DNA from: Chromatiales bacterium
GTDB lineage: Bacteria; Pseudomonadota; Gammaproteobacteria; Chromatiales; Chromatiaceae
Assembly: GCA_028278145.1 (NCBI GenBank)
Contig: JANQEV010000108.1
Location: 41,848 to 105,847, forward strand
Direction of reading: 5' to 3'
Length of the DNA stretch: 64,000 nucleotides
Part shown: piece by piece, positions 1-9,657 of the stretch
Numbering within the stretch: the stretch's first letter is position 1
Layout: every line of letters starts with the position of its first letter
The notes under the pieces: generated by a model
Database searches by the model: none
What the model was told of the DNA's origin: nothing
What the model saw: the letters and a program-made list of their open reading frames with translations, nothing else
Made by a program: the position numbers and the translations under genes

Positions 1-246
1 CTCCGGCGCTGTAACAAAGTCGCCCTCTTCACCAAACTTGCGGGTACCGGCCACATAATAACCAAGACCTGGGGCATACAGACAGAGCTCCATGAATCGA
101 TCAAATGGCAGACGCCCATCTGCACGCTGCAGCTCCTGTTGGATATGGTTGCACAGAAGCTCACTATGATTCCTGGAACCACTGTCCGGTTGCGGCAGTT
201 CCATATGCTCCAATTTCTGGCTTGTGACTGACATATGTTCAGACAT
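1..246 (-). CDS. SAM-dependent methyltransferase, MidA/NDUFAF7-like (5' part only)
   Basis: Only the first 82 codons lie in the window; the gene runs off the left edge. The reverse-strand translation contains a run reading roughly FMELCLYAPGLGYY followed by FGEEGDFVTAPE, which is the N-terminal signature of the COG1565/DUF185 family of class I methyltransferases (mitochondrial NDUFAF7, bacterial MidA). The catalytic SAM-binding part is not visible. In-frame ATGs occur at 246 and 234 and neither has a strong Shine-Dalgarno, so the exact start is open. It is divergent from the pteridine reductase that starts 66 bases away. The family call is fairly secure; the bacterial substrate is not known. 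Confidence 0.75.
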   Translation of the reverse strand, partial: MSEHMSVTSQKLEHMELPQPDSGSRNHSELLCNHIQQELQRADGRLPFDRFMELCLYAPGLGYYVAGTRKFGEEGDFVTAPE

Positions 247-312
247 AGGTTTCTGAATTCAATCAACTCGGTTAATCTATCTTGCGTAGTGTAACAATCA
301 TGGAGTGCCTCT

Positions 313-1068
313 GTGGAAGAAAATTCAAACTCCCTCGCAGGGAAGGTAGCCCTGATCACAGGGGCCGCTGTACGGATCGGGGCAGAGATAACCAGAACTC
401 TGCACGCTGCAGGTATGGACACGGTTCTTCACTATCGCAACTCAAGATCTGCAGCAGAACAGCTGGCCCAGGAGTTGGAGAACATCCGCCCCGGCTCCAC
501 CCTGTTACTGCAGGCTGACCTGGCTGACATATCCGGCTTTCCAGTTATGGCCAGCCAGATCCTAAATTGGAAAGGCCGCCTGGACCTGCTGGTAAACAAC
601 GCCTCCAGTTTTTACCCCACACCAGTGCATGAAAGCACTGAACAGCAGTGGAATGAGCTGTTGGGATCCAATCTAAAGGCCCCATTCTTCCTGGCCCAGG
701 CCATGACGGATATGCTCAAGCAGAGCCGTGGCAATATTGTAAATCTGGTGGATATCCATGCCGAACGCCCACTGGATGGACACTGCATCTACTCCATTGC
801 CAAGGCTGGCAACGCCATGATGGTAAAGACCCTGGCCCGTGAGCTAGGACCAAGAATAAGGGTCAACGGCATTGCACCGGGGATTATCCTGTGGCCAGAG
901 GCGGAGATGACTGAACAGGCAAAGTCCGAAGCCATTGCTCGTACTGCACTCAAGAGCAGCGGTTGTCCGGCAGATATCGCTCTGACTCTGCTGTTTCTGG
1001 TTCGGGATGCAGACTATATTACCGGCCAGATCATAGCTGTGGATGGGGGGCGCACACTCCAGCAGTAA
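313..1068 (+). CDS. Pteridine reductase, short-chain dehydrogenase family (PTR1/FolM-like)
   Basis: 251-residue SDR protein. It has the NADPH-binding TGAAVRIG motif near residue 17, where the Arg after TGxx is typical of pteridine reductases. It also has HYRNS near residue 40, NNAS near residue 96, and the YSIAK catalytic Tyr/Lys pair near residue 160. It should reduce dihydropterins such as dihydromonapterin or dihydrofolate. The neighbouring folK and folB, transcribed towards it, support a pterin role. The start is GTG at 313: a GGAG at 302-305 sits 7 bases upstream, while the nearby ATG at 300 is in another frame. A generic SDR is the alternative, but the RIG motif and the context favour pteridine reductase. 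Confidence 0.85.
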   Translation: MEENSNSLAGKVALITGAAVRIGAEITRTLHAAGMDTVLHYRNSRSAAEQLAQELENIRPGSTLLLQADLADISGFPVMASQILNWKGRLDLLVNNASSFYPTPVHESTEQQWNELLGSNLKAPFFLAQAMTDMLKQSRGNIVNLVDIHAERPLDGHCIYSIAKAGNAMMVKTLARELGPRIRVNGIAPGIILWPEAEMTEQAKSEAIARTALKSSGCPADIALTLLFLVRDADYITGQIIAVDGGRTLQQ

Positions 1069-1103
1069 CTATCTTGCTTGACAGCATTCACCAGCTGCCG
1101 AGA

Positions 1104-1616
1104 TCAGGTCATATTTGGGAACTCCACCGGCGTTAACAGATGTTTATCCTGATCAAACTCATCCCAGAGTTGGGCATAACTAATACCAAGCACCGGATGC
1201 AACTCATCTCCGGCCACCTCTGCCAATGGCCCCAATACAAAGGCATACTCCAGTATCTCCTGGCGCGGCAGAATCATTGGCCCTTGGTCCAGCACCAGGC
1301 TCCCATAAAGCAACAGGTCGACATCCAGGCTACGTGGCGCAAACTTGGGACCATTACGTACCCTGCCATGATCAGCCTCAATCTCATGAAAACGCTGTGT
1401 TAGCTGCTCTATTGTCCAATCGGTATCAAATCCGGCAACCAGATTATAAAACGGACTCCCTTCAAACCCGAAGGATGCATTCTCATATACATTGGAAACA
1501 ACCAAATCACCAAACGAATCCTGCAACGCCCTGATACAACCGGTTATATTGGCCTTACGATCTATATTGCTGCCGATACTCAACCATACTCTTACCGGCA
1601 TATCAGACTTTTTCAC
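1104..1616 (-). CDS. folK: 2-amino-4-hydroxy-6-hydroxymethyldihydropteridine pyrophosphokinase
   Basis: 170 residues, the usual length for HPPK. The enzyme transfers pyrophosphate from ATP to 6-hydroxymethyl-dihydropterin in folate synthesis. Visible hallmarks are the N-terminal WLSIGSN (ATP/pterin-binding SLGSN equivalent), FYNLV near residue 56, and the APRSLDVDLLLYG segment near residue 94 that carries the two Mg-binding aspartates. It lies downstream of folB on the same strand and overlaps it by 14 bases, so the two are probably translated together. Its ATG lies inside the end of folB. No odd features. Confidence 0.93.
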   Translation of the reverse strand: MKKSDMPVRVWLSIGSNIDRKANITGCIRALQDSFGDLVVSNVYENASFGFEGSPFYNLVAGFDTDWTIEQLTQRFHEIEADHGRVRNGPKFAPRSLDVDLLLYGSLVLDQGPMILPRQEILEYAFVLGPLAEVAGDELHPVLGISYAQLWDEFDQDKHLLTPVEFPNMT

Positions 1617-1959
1617 CCCTCTCTATGATCACACCTACATCCCGCGCCTTGGAGACCGCACCGATCTTGTTCAGGGTAAGGCGCACCCATGCCACCCCAA
1701 ACTCTTCGCGAATTATGTGGGCACAGCGCTCAGCCAGGGTCTCAACCAATTGAAACTCCGCCCCCTCCACAAACTCAACCAAGCGTTTGGCCACAGACTT
1801 GTAGTCCAGGGTATCCTCAATCTGATCCGTTGCAGCTGCCTTGGAGATATCTGCACCCATCTCAAGGTCCAGTATCACGGTCTGTTTTACTTCCCGCTCC
1901 CAATCATAGATACCGATAACCGTATCGATACGCAGATCTCTTACAAATACTATATCCAT
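1603..1959 (-). CDS. folB: Dihydroneopterin aldolase
   Basis: 118 residues from the ATG at 1959. The open frame extends upstream to 2076, but those 39 codons are not FolB-like and I leave them out. The protein starts MDIVFVRDLRIDTVIGIYDWER, matching the family start with its conserved GIYDWER (GV..WER) segment, and has the catalytic-lysine region near LNKIGAV at the C-terminal side. FolB converts dihydroneopterin to 6-hydroxymethyl-dihydropterin, the substrate of FolK encoded just downstream. It shares a leftward unit with folK, and the next gene, plsY, diverges from it. Confidence 0.92.
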   Translation of the reverse strand: MDIVFVRDLRIDTVIGIYDWEREVKQTVILDLEMGADISKAAATDQIEDTLDYKSVAKRLVEFVEGAEFQLVETLAERCAHIIREEFGVAWVRLTLNKIGAVSKARDVGVIIERGEKV

Positions 1960-2110
1960 AGGCCAGGTCGCCCCTCTCACAAATAGATCCGGTATGGTAA
2001 AACAGACTGGCCATTTTAAAAACAGCCTTGACCTGCAGGAGTCTCTGGCTGGAGAATCAGACTGATACGGACTCATAAATAATAACTAGACCTGTGACAA
2101 ATACTGAGAT

Positions 2111-2719
2111 ATGACCGACTACCTGCTGATAATTGCCTCCTACCTGCTTGGCTCAGTTTCCAGCGCCATCATCGTCTGCAAGATTATGGGGCTGCCGGAC
2201 CCACGCACGCTGGGATCAAACAACCCAGGTGCTACCAATGTACTGCGCATAGGGGGCAAGAAGGCTGCAGCAATCACCCTGCTCGGGGACATACTCAAGG
2301 GTTTCATCCCGGTACTGGTTGCCAATCTAATGGATGTCCCACCTATAATCCTGGCAGCTGTGGCCATGGCTGCATTTTTGGGTCATCTCTACCCCATATT
2401 CTTCCGTTTCAAAGGCGGCAAGGGGGTGGCCACAGCCCTGGGCTGCCAGTTTGGTTTGGGCTGGCAGATCGGTGGAGTCATTGCCCTGATCTGGCTGTTC
2501 ATGGCCAAGGTAGTAAAGATCTCATCCCTTTCGGCCCTGGTCTCCATGGCCCTGGCCCCACTGGTGGTATGGCTGTTCTGGCCAGCACCTGAACTAGTGG
2601 GAATGCAGATAATCATGAGCGCCATCCTGTTCTGGCGCCACCGCTCCAATATCAGGAACCTGTTGTCGGGCTCGGAAGGTACCATCAAAGACAACTCTGA
2701 CCCCGGCGATCAGGTGTAA
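2111..2719 (+). CDS. plsY: Acyl-phosphate:glycerol-3-phosphate acyltransferase PlsY
   Basis: 202-residue integral membrane enzyme making lysophosphatidic acid from acyl-phosphate and glycerol-3-phosphate. Conserved PlsY motifs are visible: SGSxN-like LGSNNPGATNVLR near residue 35, GHLYPIFFRFKGGKGVATALG near residue 95, and a C-terminal RHRSNIRNLLSG. About five hydrophobic segments are present. In many proteobacteria plsY sits beside folB/tsaD, as here: folB diverges on the left and tsaD converges from the right, with only 19 bases between plsY and tsaD stops. Start is the ATG at 2111. Confidence 0.95.
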   Translation: MTDYLLIIASYLLGSVSSAIIVCKIMGLPDPRTLGSNNPGATNVLRIGGKKAAAITLLGDILKGFIPVLVANLMDVPPIILAAVAMAAFLGHLYPIFFRFKGGKGVATALGCQFGLGWQIGGVIALIWLFMAKVVKISSLSALVSMALAPLVVWLFWPAPELVGMQIIMSAILFWRHRSNIRNLLSGSEGTIKDNSDPGDQV

Positions 2720-2738
2720 TAACCGGACCACCTCAGCA

Positions 2739-3782
2739 TCAATCCAGTGCCGTCAACTCTTCCAGAGGCCAGCGCGGTCTGGCGCCAAACTGCAACTCCT
2801 CGCTCTGGCCTGCGACCAAGCGCTGGCAACCGGCATAGGCGATCATGGCCCCATTATCGGTACAGAACTGCATATTTGGATAGAACAGCTCCACCCCTTC
2901 CTTCTCCATGGACAGCTGCATACGCTGGCGTAGGTGCCTGTTTGCAGCCACACCACCTGCCAGCACCAGGGTCTGACAGTTGGTCTCACGTACCGCACGC
3001 CGGCACTTGATCACCATGGTATCCACCACCGCATCCTCGAAGGCGCGGGCGATATCCGCCCTGGTCTGCTGGGCAATCTCCGGCTCCAGGTTTAGTTCCG
3101 GGGCCAGTTCTTGCTGCATGGTATTCAGAGCAAAGGTCTTGAGACCGCTGAAGCTGAAATCAAGTCCAGGCCTATCCGTCATGGGTCGGGGAAAACTGAA
3201 CCGTTCAGGATTACCCTGCTCTGCCAACCTGGCCAATTCAGGGCCGCCCGGATAGGGCAGCCCCAAAAGCTTGGCAGTCTTATCAAAGGCCTCGCCAGCG
3301 GCATCATCTATGGACTCTCCCAGCAGGCGGTAATGCCCAACCGCTTCCACTTCCACCAACTGGCTATGCCCACCTGATACTAGCAGGGCCACAAAAGGAA
3401 ACTCCGGCTTTCTTTCGTCCAGCATGGGGGCCAGCATATGACCCTCCATGTGGTGCACACCAACGGCGGGAATATCCAGAGTCCAGGCCAGGCTGCGGCC
3501 TATTGCCGCTCCAACCAGGAGCGCACCTACCAGACCAGGACCGGCGGTATAGGCAATCCCATCCAGCTGTTCCAGGCCGCCATCGGTCTGCTTCAGGGTA
3601 TCGGTAATCAGGGGCAGCGTTTTGCGTACATGGTCCCTGGAGGCCAGCTCTGGCACCACCCCACCAAAATCCGCATGCAGTTTGATCTGACTGTATAGGC
3701 TATGCCCAAGCAGCCCCTGCTCGCTGTCATATACAGCAACACCGGTCTCATCACACGAAGTCTCGATTCCCAAAACCCGCAA
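2739..3782 (-). CDS. tsaD: tRNA N6-threonylcarbamoyladenosine (t6A) synthase catalytic subunit TsaD
   Basis: 347 residues (E. coli 337). TsaD transfers threonylcarbamoyl to A37 of ANN-decoding tRNAs together with TsaB/E. The ASKHA-fold motif [11 protein letters not shown] is at the N-terminus, the metal-binding [10 protein letters not shown] near residue 110, and VSGGHSQL near residue 133. No ATG precedes the motif. I choose TTG at 3782 because a GAGGAG sits 6 bases upstream and the product then begins (M)RVLGIET, as in known TsaD. An alternative in-frame TTG at 3809 lacks a good ribosome site. It is divergent from rpsU, the common gammaproteobacterial order. Confidence 0.94.
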   Translation of the reverse strand: MRVLGIETSCDETGVAVYDSEQGLLGHSLYSQIKLHADFGGVVPELASRDHVRKTLPLITDTLKQTDGGLEQLDGIAYTAGPGLVGALLVGAAIGRSLAWTLDIPAVGVHHMEGHMLAPMLDERKPEFPFVALLVSGGHSQLVEVEAVGHYRLLGESIDDAAGEAFDKTAKLLGLPYPGGPELARLAEQGNPERFSFPRPMTDRPGLDFSFSGLKTFALNTMQQELAPELNLEPEIAQQTRADIARAFEDAVVDTMVIKCRRAVRETNCQTLVLAGGVAANRHLRQRMQLSMEKEGVELFYPNMQFCTDNGAMIAYAGCQRLVAGQSEELQFGARPRWPLEELTALD

Positions 3783-4105
3783 CGCACACTCCTCAGACAC
3801 AACGGCCAACGCCTATCGCAGAATGATAGATCGCAAACACTAACTATTTGAATTAAATGGTTTTATTTCCAGGCAACCAAGACATGGTAAGACAACTTGA
3901 ACTTACATTTGTCGCTATCACCGCGCGCCATTATCCCAACTCAGACCTGCTGCGTCACCGGTTTCCTTTCCAGATGGGCAATTTCGGACTATTTTTACCT
4001 TACCAAAAAGGATTAAAGAGTCTTTGCATTCAGGGGCCACAGGCAGTAGAATCCCCGCTCTTTAGCCTTTAAACAGACTGATTTAAACCAATTTTGAGGT
4101 AGCAA
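3783..4105. other. tsaD-rpsU divergent intergenic region
   Basis: 323 bases with no convincing gene. It holds the sigma-70-type promoter listed at 4024-4052 and, just before rpsU, a TGAGGT ribosome site. A short open frame on the plus strand at 3857-4072 has no ribosome site and no recognisable product. Confidence 0.6.
4024..4052 (+). promoter_or_regulatory. Sigma-70 promoter of the rpsU-dnaG-rpoD operon
   Basis: TTGCAT at 4024-4029, a 17-base spacer, then TAGAAT at 4047-4052: each box has one or two departures from consensus and the spacing is optimal. Predicted start of transcription is near 4059, giving an rpsU leader of about 47 bases. The reverse strand over the same stretch would serve tsaD and shows no equally good boxes. 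Confidence 0.65.
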
Positions 4106-4321
4106 ATGCCCAACGTACGCGTAAAAGAGAACGAACCATTTGAGATCGCCATGCGTCGCTTCAAGCGTTCCTGCGAGAAGGCCGGTGTGCTGGCAGAAGT
4201 TCGTCGTCGTGAGTTCTACGAGAAGCCAACTGCAGAGCGCAAGCGCAAAGCCGCCGCCGCAGTCAAGCGTAATATCAAGAAGGTACAGCGCGAAGGCCGC
4301 AGATTCGAGCGTCAGTACTAA
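4106..4321 (+). CDS. rpsU: 30S ribosomal protein S21
   Basis: 71 residues, the standard size, very basic. It starts [20 protein letters not shown] and ends in the Arg-rich helix (GRRFERQY) typical of gammaproteobacterial S21. S21 sits near the 3' end of 16S rRNA and helps initiation. TGAGGT lies 6-7 bases upstream of the ATG. It is the first gene of the macromolecular-synthesis operon rpsU-yqeY-dnaG-rpoD. Confidence 0.98.
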   Translation: MPNVRVKENEPFEIAMRRFKRSCEKAGVLAEVRRREFYEKPTAERKRKAAAAVKRNIKKVQREGRRFERQY

Positions 4322-4360
4322 GATCAAACGTAGTACTTCACCCCACCTCTTAGTCCCACC

Positions 4361-4804
4361 ATGCTAAAAATTCGCATACAGGATGACATGAAGGCCGCCA
4401 TGAAGGGCGGCGACAAGCGCAAGCTTGGGGTCATCCGTCTGCTGCTGGCAGCGATAAAACAGCGTGAGGTGGATGAGAGGATTGAACTGGACGATGAGCA
4501 GGTCCTGGCGGTGCTGGACAAGATGGTCAAGCAGCGCCGTGACTCCATCACCCAATACGAACAGGCCGGACGGGACGAGCTGGCAGAGCAGGAGAAGTTC
4601 GAGATTGAGATCCTGCAGGAGTATCTGCCCGAGGCCCTGAGCGAGGCCGAGATCTCAGATCTGGTGAAACAGGCCATAGCAGATACCGGCGCTGAGTCCA
4701 TGCGCGATATGGGCAAGGTAATGGGACAACTCAAACCCAAGCTACAGGGACGTGCGGACATGGGCGCTGTCAGTGCCATGGTAAAACAGCTGCTCGGAAG
4801 CTGA
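4361..4804 (+). CDS. yqeY: GatB/YqeY domain protein
   Basis: 147 residues, full length for stand-alone YqeY. This helical domain is also found at the C-terminus of the tRNA amidotransferase GatB and is thought to bind tRNA; its own cellular role is not settled. Conserved features include the N-terminal KIRIQDDMKAAMKGGDK segment, a KQREVDERIEL region, and GKVMGQLKPKLQGRADMG near the end. It lies 39 bases after rpsU inside the operon. No clear Shine-Dalgarno is seen before the ATG at 4361. yqeY between rpsU and dnaG is a frequent arrangement. Confidence 0.92.
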   Translation: MLKIRIQDDMKAAMKGGDKRKLGVIRLLLAAIKQREVDERIELDDEQVLAVLDKMVKQRRDSITQYEQAGRDELAEQEKFEIEILQEYLPEALSEAEISDLVKQAIADTGAESMRDMGKVMGQLKPKLQGRADMGAVSAMVKQLLGS

Positions 4805-4864
4805 CCCTTCAATATATCCATCCGGGCAGCTATGCATTAGGCTTACAAGTGCCCCTCTTAATTA

Positions 4865-4902
4865 AGGACAAAGGCCATTAATTGCTAGGCGCGCCTTGTC
4901 CT
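4865..4902 (+). ncRNA. Hairpin in the yqeY-dnaG spacer (possible mRNA processing site)
   Basis: The 151-base gap between yqeY and dnaG contains AGGACAA (4865-4871), one bulged A, GGC (4873-4875), then GCC TTGTCCT (4893-4902): a 10-pair stem with one bulge. No U-run follows, so it is not a standard terminator. In E. coli the rpsU-dnaG spacer holds both attenuation and RNase E cleavage. A similar role here is inferred from position only. Confidence 0.4.
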
Positions 4903-4955
4903 GAACGCTGGCAGTCCAACTGGACTAGGCAATATTACCTCGATAGGGTATTAAC

Positions 4956-6698
4956 ATGGCCGGTAAAATCCCAGCACAATTCATAGATGAGCTGTTGGAC
5001 CGGGTCGATATCGTCGACCTGATAAACGGCCGTATTCAGTTGAAAAAAGCCGGGCGTGACTACCAGGCCTGCTGCCCCTTTCACGACGAAAAGACCCCTT
5101 CATTCACCGTCAGCCGGGAAAAACAGTTTTATCACTGTTTTGGCTGCGGCGCCCATGGCACTGCCATCGGTTTCCTCATGGAGTATGACAACATGGGTTT
5201 CGTTGACGCCATTGAGGAGTTGGCATCTCAGCAGGGTCTGGAGGTACCACGTGAGGGTGGACAACACTCCTCCGGCCCCGACCTGCGTCCCCTATTCAAG
5301 ACCCTGGAACAGTCAGCTTCTTTCTATGCTCAGCAACTGCGCAACCATACACAAGCACATAAGGCGGTGGAATATCTCAAGGCCAGGGGACTAAGCGGTG
5401 AAATAGCAGCAGAGTTTGGCATTGGTTATGCCCCACCCGGATGGGACAACCTGATCAAACAGCTGGGAACAGATAAAGAAGGCCTGCAGCACCTGCGTGT
5501 CACCGGCATGATCTCAGAACCGGAAGGCAAATGTTACGACCGCTTCCGCGATCGCATCATGTTCCCCATCCGCGACCGGCGCGGGAGAACGATTGCATTT
5601 GGTGGGCGCATCCTGGGAGATGACAAGCCCAAGTACCTAAATTCACCGGAAACCCCGGTTTTTCACAAGGGACGTGAACTATACGGCCTGTTCGAGGCGC
5701 ACCAGGCACTACGTAAGATCCAGCAGTTACTGGTGGTTGAAGGCTATATGGATGTAGTGGCCCTGGCCCAGTTTGGGATCCGCTTTGCCGTAGCCACCCT
5801 GGGTACCGCCACCACCGGCGAACATATGCAACAGCTGTTCAAGGTAACCCACAAGGTAATCTTCTGCTTCGATGGTGACCGGGCCGGTGCAGAAGCAGGC
5901 TGGAAGGCCCTGAAGACGGCACTGCCGCACATGCGCGATGGCCGTGAAGCCAAGTTCCTGTTCCTGCCAGATGGTGAGGACCCCGACACCCTGATCCGCA
6001 AAGAGGGAACAGAAGCCTTCAGCAGGCGCATCGAAAACGCCACTCCCCTGTCCAGTTTCATGTTTGATCACCTATCAAAGGAGGTGGATATATCAGAACC
6101 TGGTGGCCGTGCACGTTTAGCTGAACTGGCCAAGCCACTGATGTCCAGCCTGCCCAAGGGGATATTTCGTGACATACTGCAGCAACAACTGAACGAAATG
6201 GTAGGGCTGGACACCATGCATATCATGACCGATGCCCATCAGGCACCAGCTCCAAAACGGCCGGTCACACCTCCCAAGCGGGAGAAACCCATACCCCTGG
6301 TAAGACGGGCAATCACACTACTGGTGCAGCATCCACAACTTGCCCTGATCCAGAATCTACCGGAAAAATGGCGTGAACTGGATTCCACCGGGACAAATCT
6401 ATTGGGTAAATTACTTGAATTAGTACAAAACCATCCTAATCTTAAGTCAGCCCAACTGGTCGAACGCTGGCATGGAACCGAGGAATACAGACACCTCAGC
6501 AAGCTGTCTGCAACCGAGCTGTTTATACCTGAGCAGGGACTGGAAGGGGAATTTAGAGATACGCTGATGGCGATCGAGCAGCAGATTCGCACAGATGAGC
6601 TTAACAAACTGGTGGAGAAGGCCAAGAACGAAAAGTTAGAGGATCAGGAAAAAAACCGACTGAATCAGCTTCTAATGGAAAACAGTGGCCAAAAATAA
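4956..6698 (+). CDS. dnaG: DNA primase
   Basis: 580 residues, normal for DnaG. The CHC2 zinc ribbon is at residues about 37-65 (CPFHDEKTPSF ... YHCFGCG). The TOPRIM catalytic core follows, with the VVEGYMDVVAL glutamate near residue 265 and the FDGDRAGAEAG acidic motif near residue 310. The C-terminal 150 residues form the helicase-binding domain. DnaG lays RNA primers at the fork with DnaB. It is the third gene of the operon and starts at the ATG at 4956. The spacing to rpoD is 110 bases, which contains a TATACT at 6753-6758 that could be a -10 of an internal rpoD promoter, though no matching -35 is visible. Confidence 0.97.
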   Translation: MAGKIPAQFIDELLDRVDIVDLINGRIQLKKAGRDYQACCPFHDEKTPSFTVSREKQFYHCFGCGAHGTAIGFLMEYDNMGFVDAIEELASQQGLEVPREGGQHSSGPDLRPLFKTLEQSASFYAQQLRNHTQAHKAVEYLKARGLSGEIAAEFGIGYAPPGWDNLIKQLGTDKEGLQHLRVTGMISEPEGKCYDRFRDRIMFPIRDRRGRTIAFGGRILGDDKPKYLNSPETPVFHKGRELYGLFEAHQALRKIQQLLVVEGYMDVVALAQFGIRFAVATLGTATTGEHMQQLFKVTHKVIFCFDGDRAGAEAGWKALKTALPHMRDGREAKFLFLPDGEDPDTLIRKEGTEAFSRRIENATPLSSFMFDHLSKEVDISEPGGRARLAELAKPLMSSLPKGIFRDILQQQLNEMVGLDTMHIMTDAHQAPAPKRPVTPPKREKPIPLVRRAITLLVQHPQLALIQNLPEKWRELDSTGTNLLGKLLELVQNHPNLKSAQLVERWHGTEEYRHLSKLSATELFIPEQGLEGEFRDTLMAIEQQIRTDELNKLVEKAKNEKLEDQEKNRLNQLLMENSGQK

Positions 6699-6808
6699 CT
6701 ATCACATATGCAAATTCTTTGTATTTATCTAGAAAAACCCATACTCCATTGCTATACTTACCGGCTTGTGTCCGCAAAACCCAGGTTACTACGAAGTCAA
6801 GGTAGGAA

Positions 6809-8644
6809 ATGAATCAACAACAACAGCAATCCCAACTTAAGCAGTTGATCGCAAAGGGAAAGGAGCAGGGGTTCCTGACCTACGCCGAAGTCAATGATCA
6901 TCTCCCAGATAGCATTGTTGAGCCGGAACAGATCGAAGATATCATCCGCATGATCAATGACATGGGCATCTCCGTGCATGAGACAGCGCCGGATGCAGAT
7001 GACAGCGCAATCTCAGATAGCGCCAACTCAACAGATGAAGATGCTGCTGAAGCTGCGGCTGCTGCCCTGGCAAACGTAGACAGTGAGTTTGGACGCACTA
7101 CCGACCCAGTGCGCATGTATATGCGCGAGATGGGCACAGTAGAACTGCTAACCCGCGAAGGCGAGCTGAAGATCGCCAAGCGCATCGAAGAGGGACTGAA
7201 CCACGTACTGGCTGCCATCAGCACCTATCCTGATACCATTGTCAAACTGCTGGAGATGTTTGATCAGGTCAAGGGCGAAGAGAAGCGCTTAACTGACATT
7301 ATCAGCGGCTTCGTAGACCCCAACGAGCCAGACGAGATCAGCAAGCCCATAGCGCCCTCGGATATCGGCGACGAAGTTTCAGCTGAAGCAGTGGAAGACG
7401 AGGAAGCTGAGGAAGAAGAGGAAGATACCGGACCTGATCCAGAAGAGGCCGAGAAAAAGCGTGCCGAGCTGAACAAGCGCTTCAAGGCCCTGCTTACCAG
7501 TATAGAGAAAAACGGTAAGGATCACGCCAAGACCATCAAGGCCAGTGAAAAAGTTACCGAGACCTTCCTGGAATTCAAACTCCTTCCTGCCGTATTCAAC
7601 ATGCTGGTGGATAACCTGCGCAACACCATTGCGCTCATCCGCAGCCAGGAACGGGCAGTGATGGATCTGTGTGTACAGCGCGCCCGCATGCCACGCAAGA
7701 CATTCATCACCAGTTTCCCGGAAAGCGAGACAGACCTGAACTGGGTCCAGACCCAGATAGACGATGGCAAGGCCTACTCGGAAGCACTGGTAGAGGTTAC
7801 AGAAGAGGTACTGCGGGCCCAGAAAAAACTGCTGGAACTGGAGAAACGCAGCGGCCTCTCCATCCTCGACATCAAAGAGATCAATCGCAAGATGTCCATT
7901 GGTGAAGCCAAGGCCAGGCGCGCCAAGAAAGAGATGGTGGAAGCCAATCTACGCCTGGTCATCTCTATTGCAAAAAAATACACCAACCGCGGCCTGCAAT
8001 TCCTGGACCTGATTCAGGAAGGCAATATTGGCCTGATGAAGGCGGTGGACAAGTTTGAATACCGGCGCGGTTACAAGTTCTCTACCTATGCCACCTGGTG
8101 GATACGTCAGGCTATTACTCGTTCCATTGCTGACCAGGCCCGCACCATTCGTATACCGGTGCATATGATTGAGACCATCAACAAGCTCAACCGTATCTCA
8201 CGCCAGATGGTGCAGGAGATGGGCCGTGAAGCCACCCCGGAAGAGTTGGCTGAACGCATGGAGATGCCAGAAGACAAGGTGCGCAAGGTATTGAAGATCG
8301 CCAAAGAACCGATCTCCATGGAGACCCCCATTGGCGATGATGAAGATTCACACCTGGGAGACTTCATTGAAGACTCCGGCGTGGTATCCCCTTCCGACTC
8401 TGCCACAGGCGAAGGCCTGCGTGAGTCTACCAAGGTAATGCTGGAAGGGCTGACTTCAAGGGAAGCCAAGGTACTGCGTATGCGTTTCGGCATCGACATG
8501 AACACCGATCACACCTTGGAAGAGGTTGGCAAACAGTTCGATGTAACCCGTGAGCGTATCCGTCAGATTGAGGCCAAGGCACTGCGAAAACTGCGCCATC
8601 CATCGCGTTCTGAGAAGCTGTACAGCTTTATTGATAACGATTAA
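6809..8644 (+). CDS. rpoD: RNA polymerase primary sigma factor (sigma-70)
   Basis: 611 residues, E. coli 613. Region 1.1 is at the N-terminus, region 1.2 carries [16 protein letters not shown] near residue 100, and a long acidic non-conserved insert spans about 190-220. Regions 2.1-2.4 have the melting/-10 recognition helix ([12 protein letters not shown] near residue 430), and region 4.2 has the helix-turn-helix [20 protein letters not shown] near residue 570. AAGGTAGG lies just before the ATG. It closes the macromolecular-synthesis operon. All key segments are intact. Confidence 0.98.
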   Translation: MNQQQQQSQLKQLIAKGKEQGFLTYAEVNDHLPDSIVEPEQIEDIIRMINDMGISVHETAPDADDSAISDSANSTDEDAAEAAAAALANVDSEFGRTTDPVRMYMREMGTVELLTREGELKIAKRIEEGLNHVLAAISTYPDTIVKLLEMFDQVKGEEKRLTDIISGFVDPNEPDEISKPIAPSDIGDEVSAEAVEDEEAEEEEEDTGPDPEEAEKKRAELNKRFKALLTSIEKNGKDHAKTIKASEKVTETFLEFKLLPAVFNMLVDNLRNTIALIRSQERAVMDLCVQRARMPRKTFITSFPESETDLNWVQTQIDDGKAYSEALVEVTEEVLRAQKKLLELEKRSGLSILDIKEINRKMSIGEAKARRAKKEMVEANLRLVISIAKKYTNRGLQFLDLIQEGNIGLMKAVDKFEYRRGYKFSTYATWWIRQAITRSIADQARTIRIPVHMIETINKLNRISRQMVQEMGREATPEELAERMEMPEDKVRKVLKIAKEPISMETPIGDDEDSHLGDFIEDSGVVSPSDSATGEGLRESTKVMLEGLTSREAKVLRMRFGIDMNTDHTLEEVGKQFDVTRERIRQIEAKALRKLRHPSRSEKLYSFIDND

Positions 8645-8732
8645 TCTGGAGCTTGCATCATTCCAGGGATGGTTTGATAATACACGCCGCTACACAATAC
8701 CTTTTTGGTACTGCCCGCAGCAATTCATTGCC

Positions 8733-8809
<77 letters not shown>

Positions 8810-8825
8810 ATATAATACATTTGTT

Positions 8826-8853
8826 AGCTCGGCTTTTTCGCTGGGCTTTTTTA
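8826..8853 (+). terminator. Rho-independent terminator after the tRNA
   Basis: AGCTCGGC (8826-8833), a 6-base loop and GCTGGGCT (8840-8847) form an 8-pair stem with two G-U pairs, followed by six T. It ends the tRNA transcript and perhaps the whole rpsU-rpoD operon. Confidence 0.75.
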
Positions 8854-8946
8854 TATATCCTTTATGTAGGGGATAGTTTAGGGTTTTCTGGTCGATGTAA
8901 CCCCACTTAACGCACCCACTTCTTCCCTCTATAACGTTGCAGTTTA

Positions 8947-9657
8947 TCAGGCAGCTTTCATGCGCTTGGAGAAGCCAATTAATCCTAGGAGACCAGAAAC
9001 GAAGAGCCAAACTGTGGCTGGGATTGGGATAGCTGAAACCGAAACAGATGCAAGTTTAAAAGCATCAGTTGCACCCTCCCATAAAGGATTACCATCACCC
9101 ACATAATCAGCATCAAAGGCGCTGATTAACCAGTACTGGGAAGCAAAAGCAGTGGGGGAATTAATTAGTTGAGCGCTATTTCCTGAAACATTTTGATAGT
9201 CATGTCCCCATAAACTAGAAATAAGTAAATCTGAGATGGTAGAACCACCAATACTATCGTTTTGTAAGGACACCACAGACATATCGGCATCATTACCCCG
9301 CCAGGCAATACCCACAGAATCAAGGGTGACCGCCTGCCCAAAGTCAAAAAGAATGGCCTTAACATACGCACCCTCATTGTTTAGGCCATGACCTGTACCA
9401 TCGGTATATAGGCCCCATGTATCTGAATAAACTAAATTAGCATTGAAAAAGCCACCAGATGCTGACGTATCTATTGTGAAACCAGTTGCCTTAATATAGT
9501 TTCCAGCTGCATCTGAATTCCCGCTAGCCAGTTGGGACACATTGACATTTTGACTTGGGGTAGGATGAAATGTCCAAGTGACAGAAGCTGCGTTTGACAA
9601 CCCCGAGAATGACAGCAACATCAAAGCTGCCAAAAGCTTATAAAAGGTTGTGTTCAT
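8947..9657 (-). CDS. VPLPA-CTERM (PEP-CTERM-type) sorting-domain protein
   Basis: 236 residues from the ATG at 9657; the open frame continues upstream but that ATG starts a proper signal peptide (KLLAALMLLSFSGLSNA). The C-terminus reads IPIPATVWLFVSGLLGL followed by a short basic tail (SKRMKAA), the tripartite motif/transmembrane/Arg-Lys sorting signal cut by exosortases in exopolysaccharide-producing bacteria. The mature body is Ser/Asn/Gly-rich with no enzyme motif seen, so it is probably a surface or matrix protein. No exosortase or polysaccharide genes are in the window. The gene is transcribed away from the sigma-54 promoter at 10.04 kb and no sigma-54 site was found on its own side. Confidence 0.82.
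   Translation of the reverse strand: MNTTFYKLLAALMLLSFSGLSNAASVTWTFHPTPSQNVNVSQLASGNSDAAGNYIKATGFTIDTSASGGFFNANLVYSDTWGLYTDGTGHGLNNEGAYVKAILFDFGQAVTLDSVGIAWRGNDADMSVVSLQNDSIGGSTISDLLISSLWGHDYQNVSGNSAQLINSPTAFASQYWLISAFDADYVGDGNPLWEGATDAFKLASVSVSAIPIPATVWLFVSGLLGLIGFSKRMKAA

Noticed and set aside
1960..2076. N-terminal extension of folB
   Set aside because: The extra 39 residues do not resemble FolB, and MDIVFVRDLR at 1959 is the family start.
3857..4072. 71-codon frame between tsaD and rpsU
   Set aside because: It runs through the rpsU promoter, has no ribosome site and no recognisable product.
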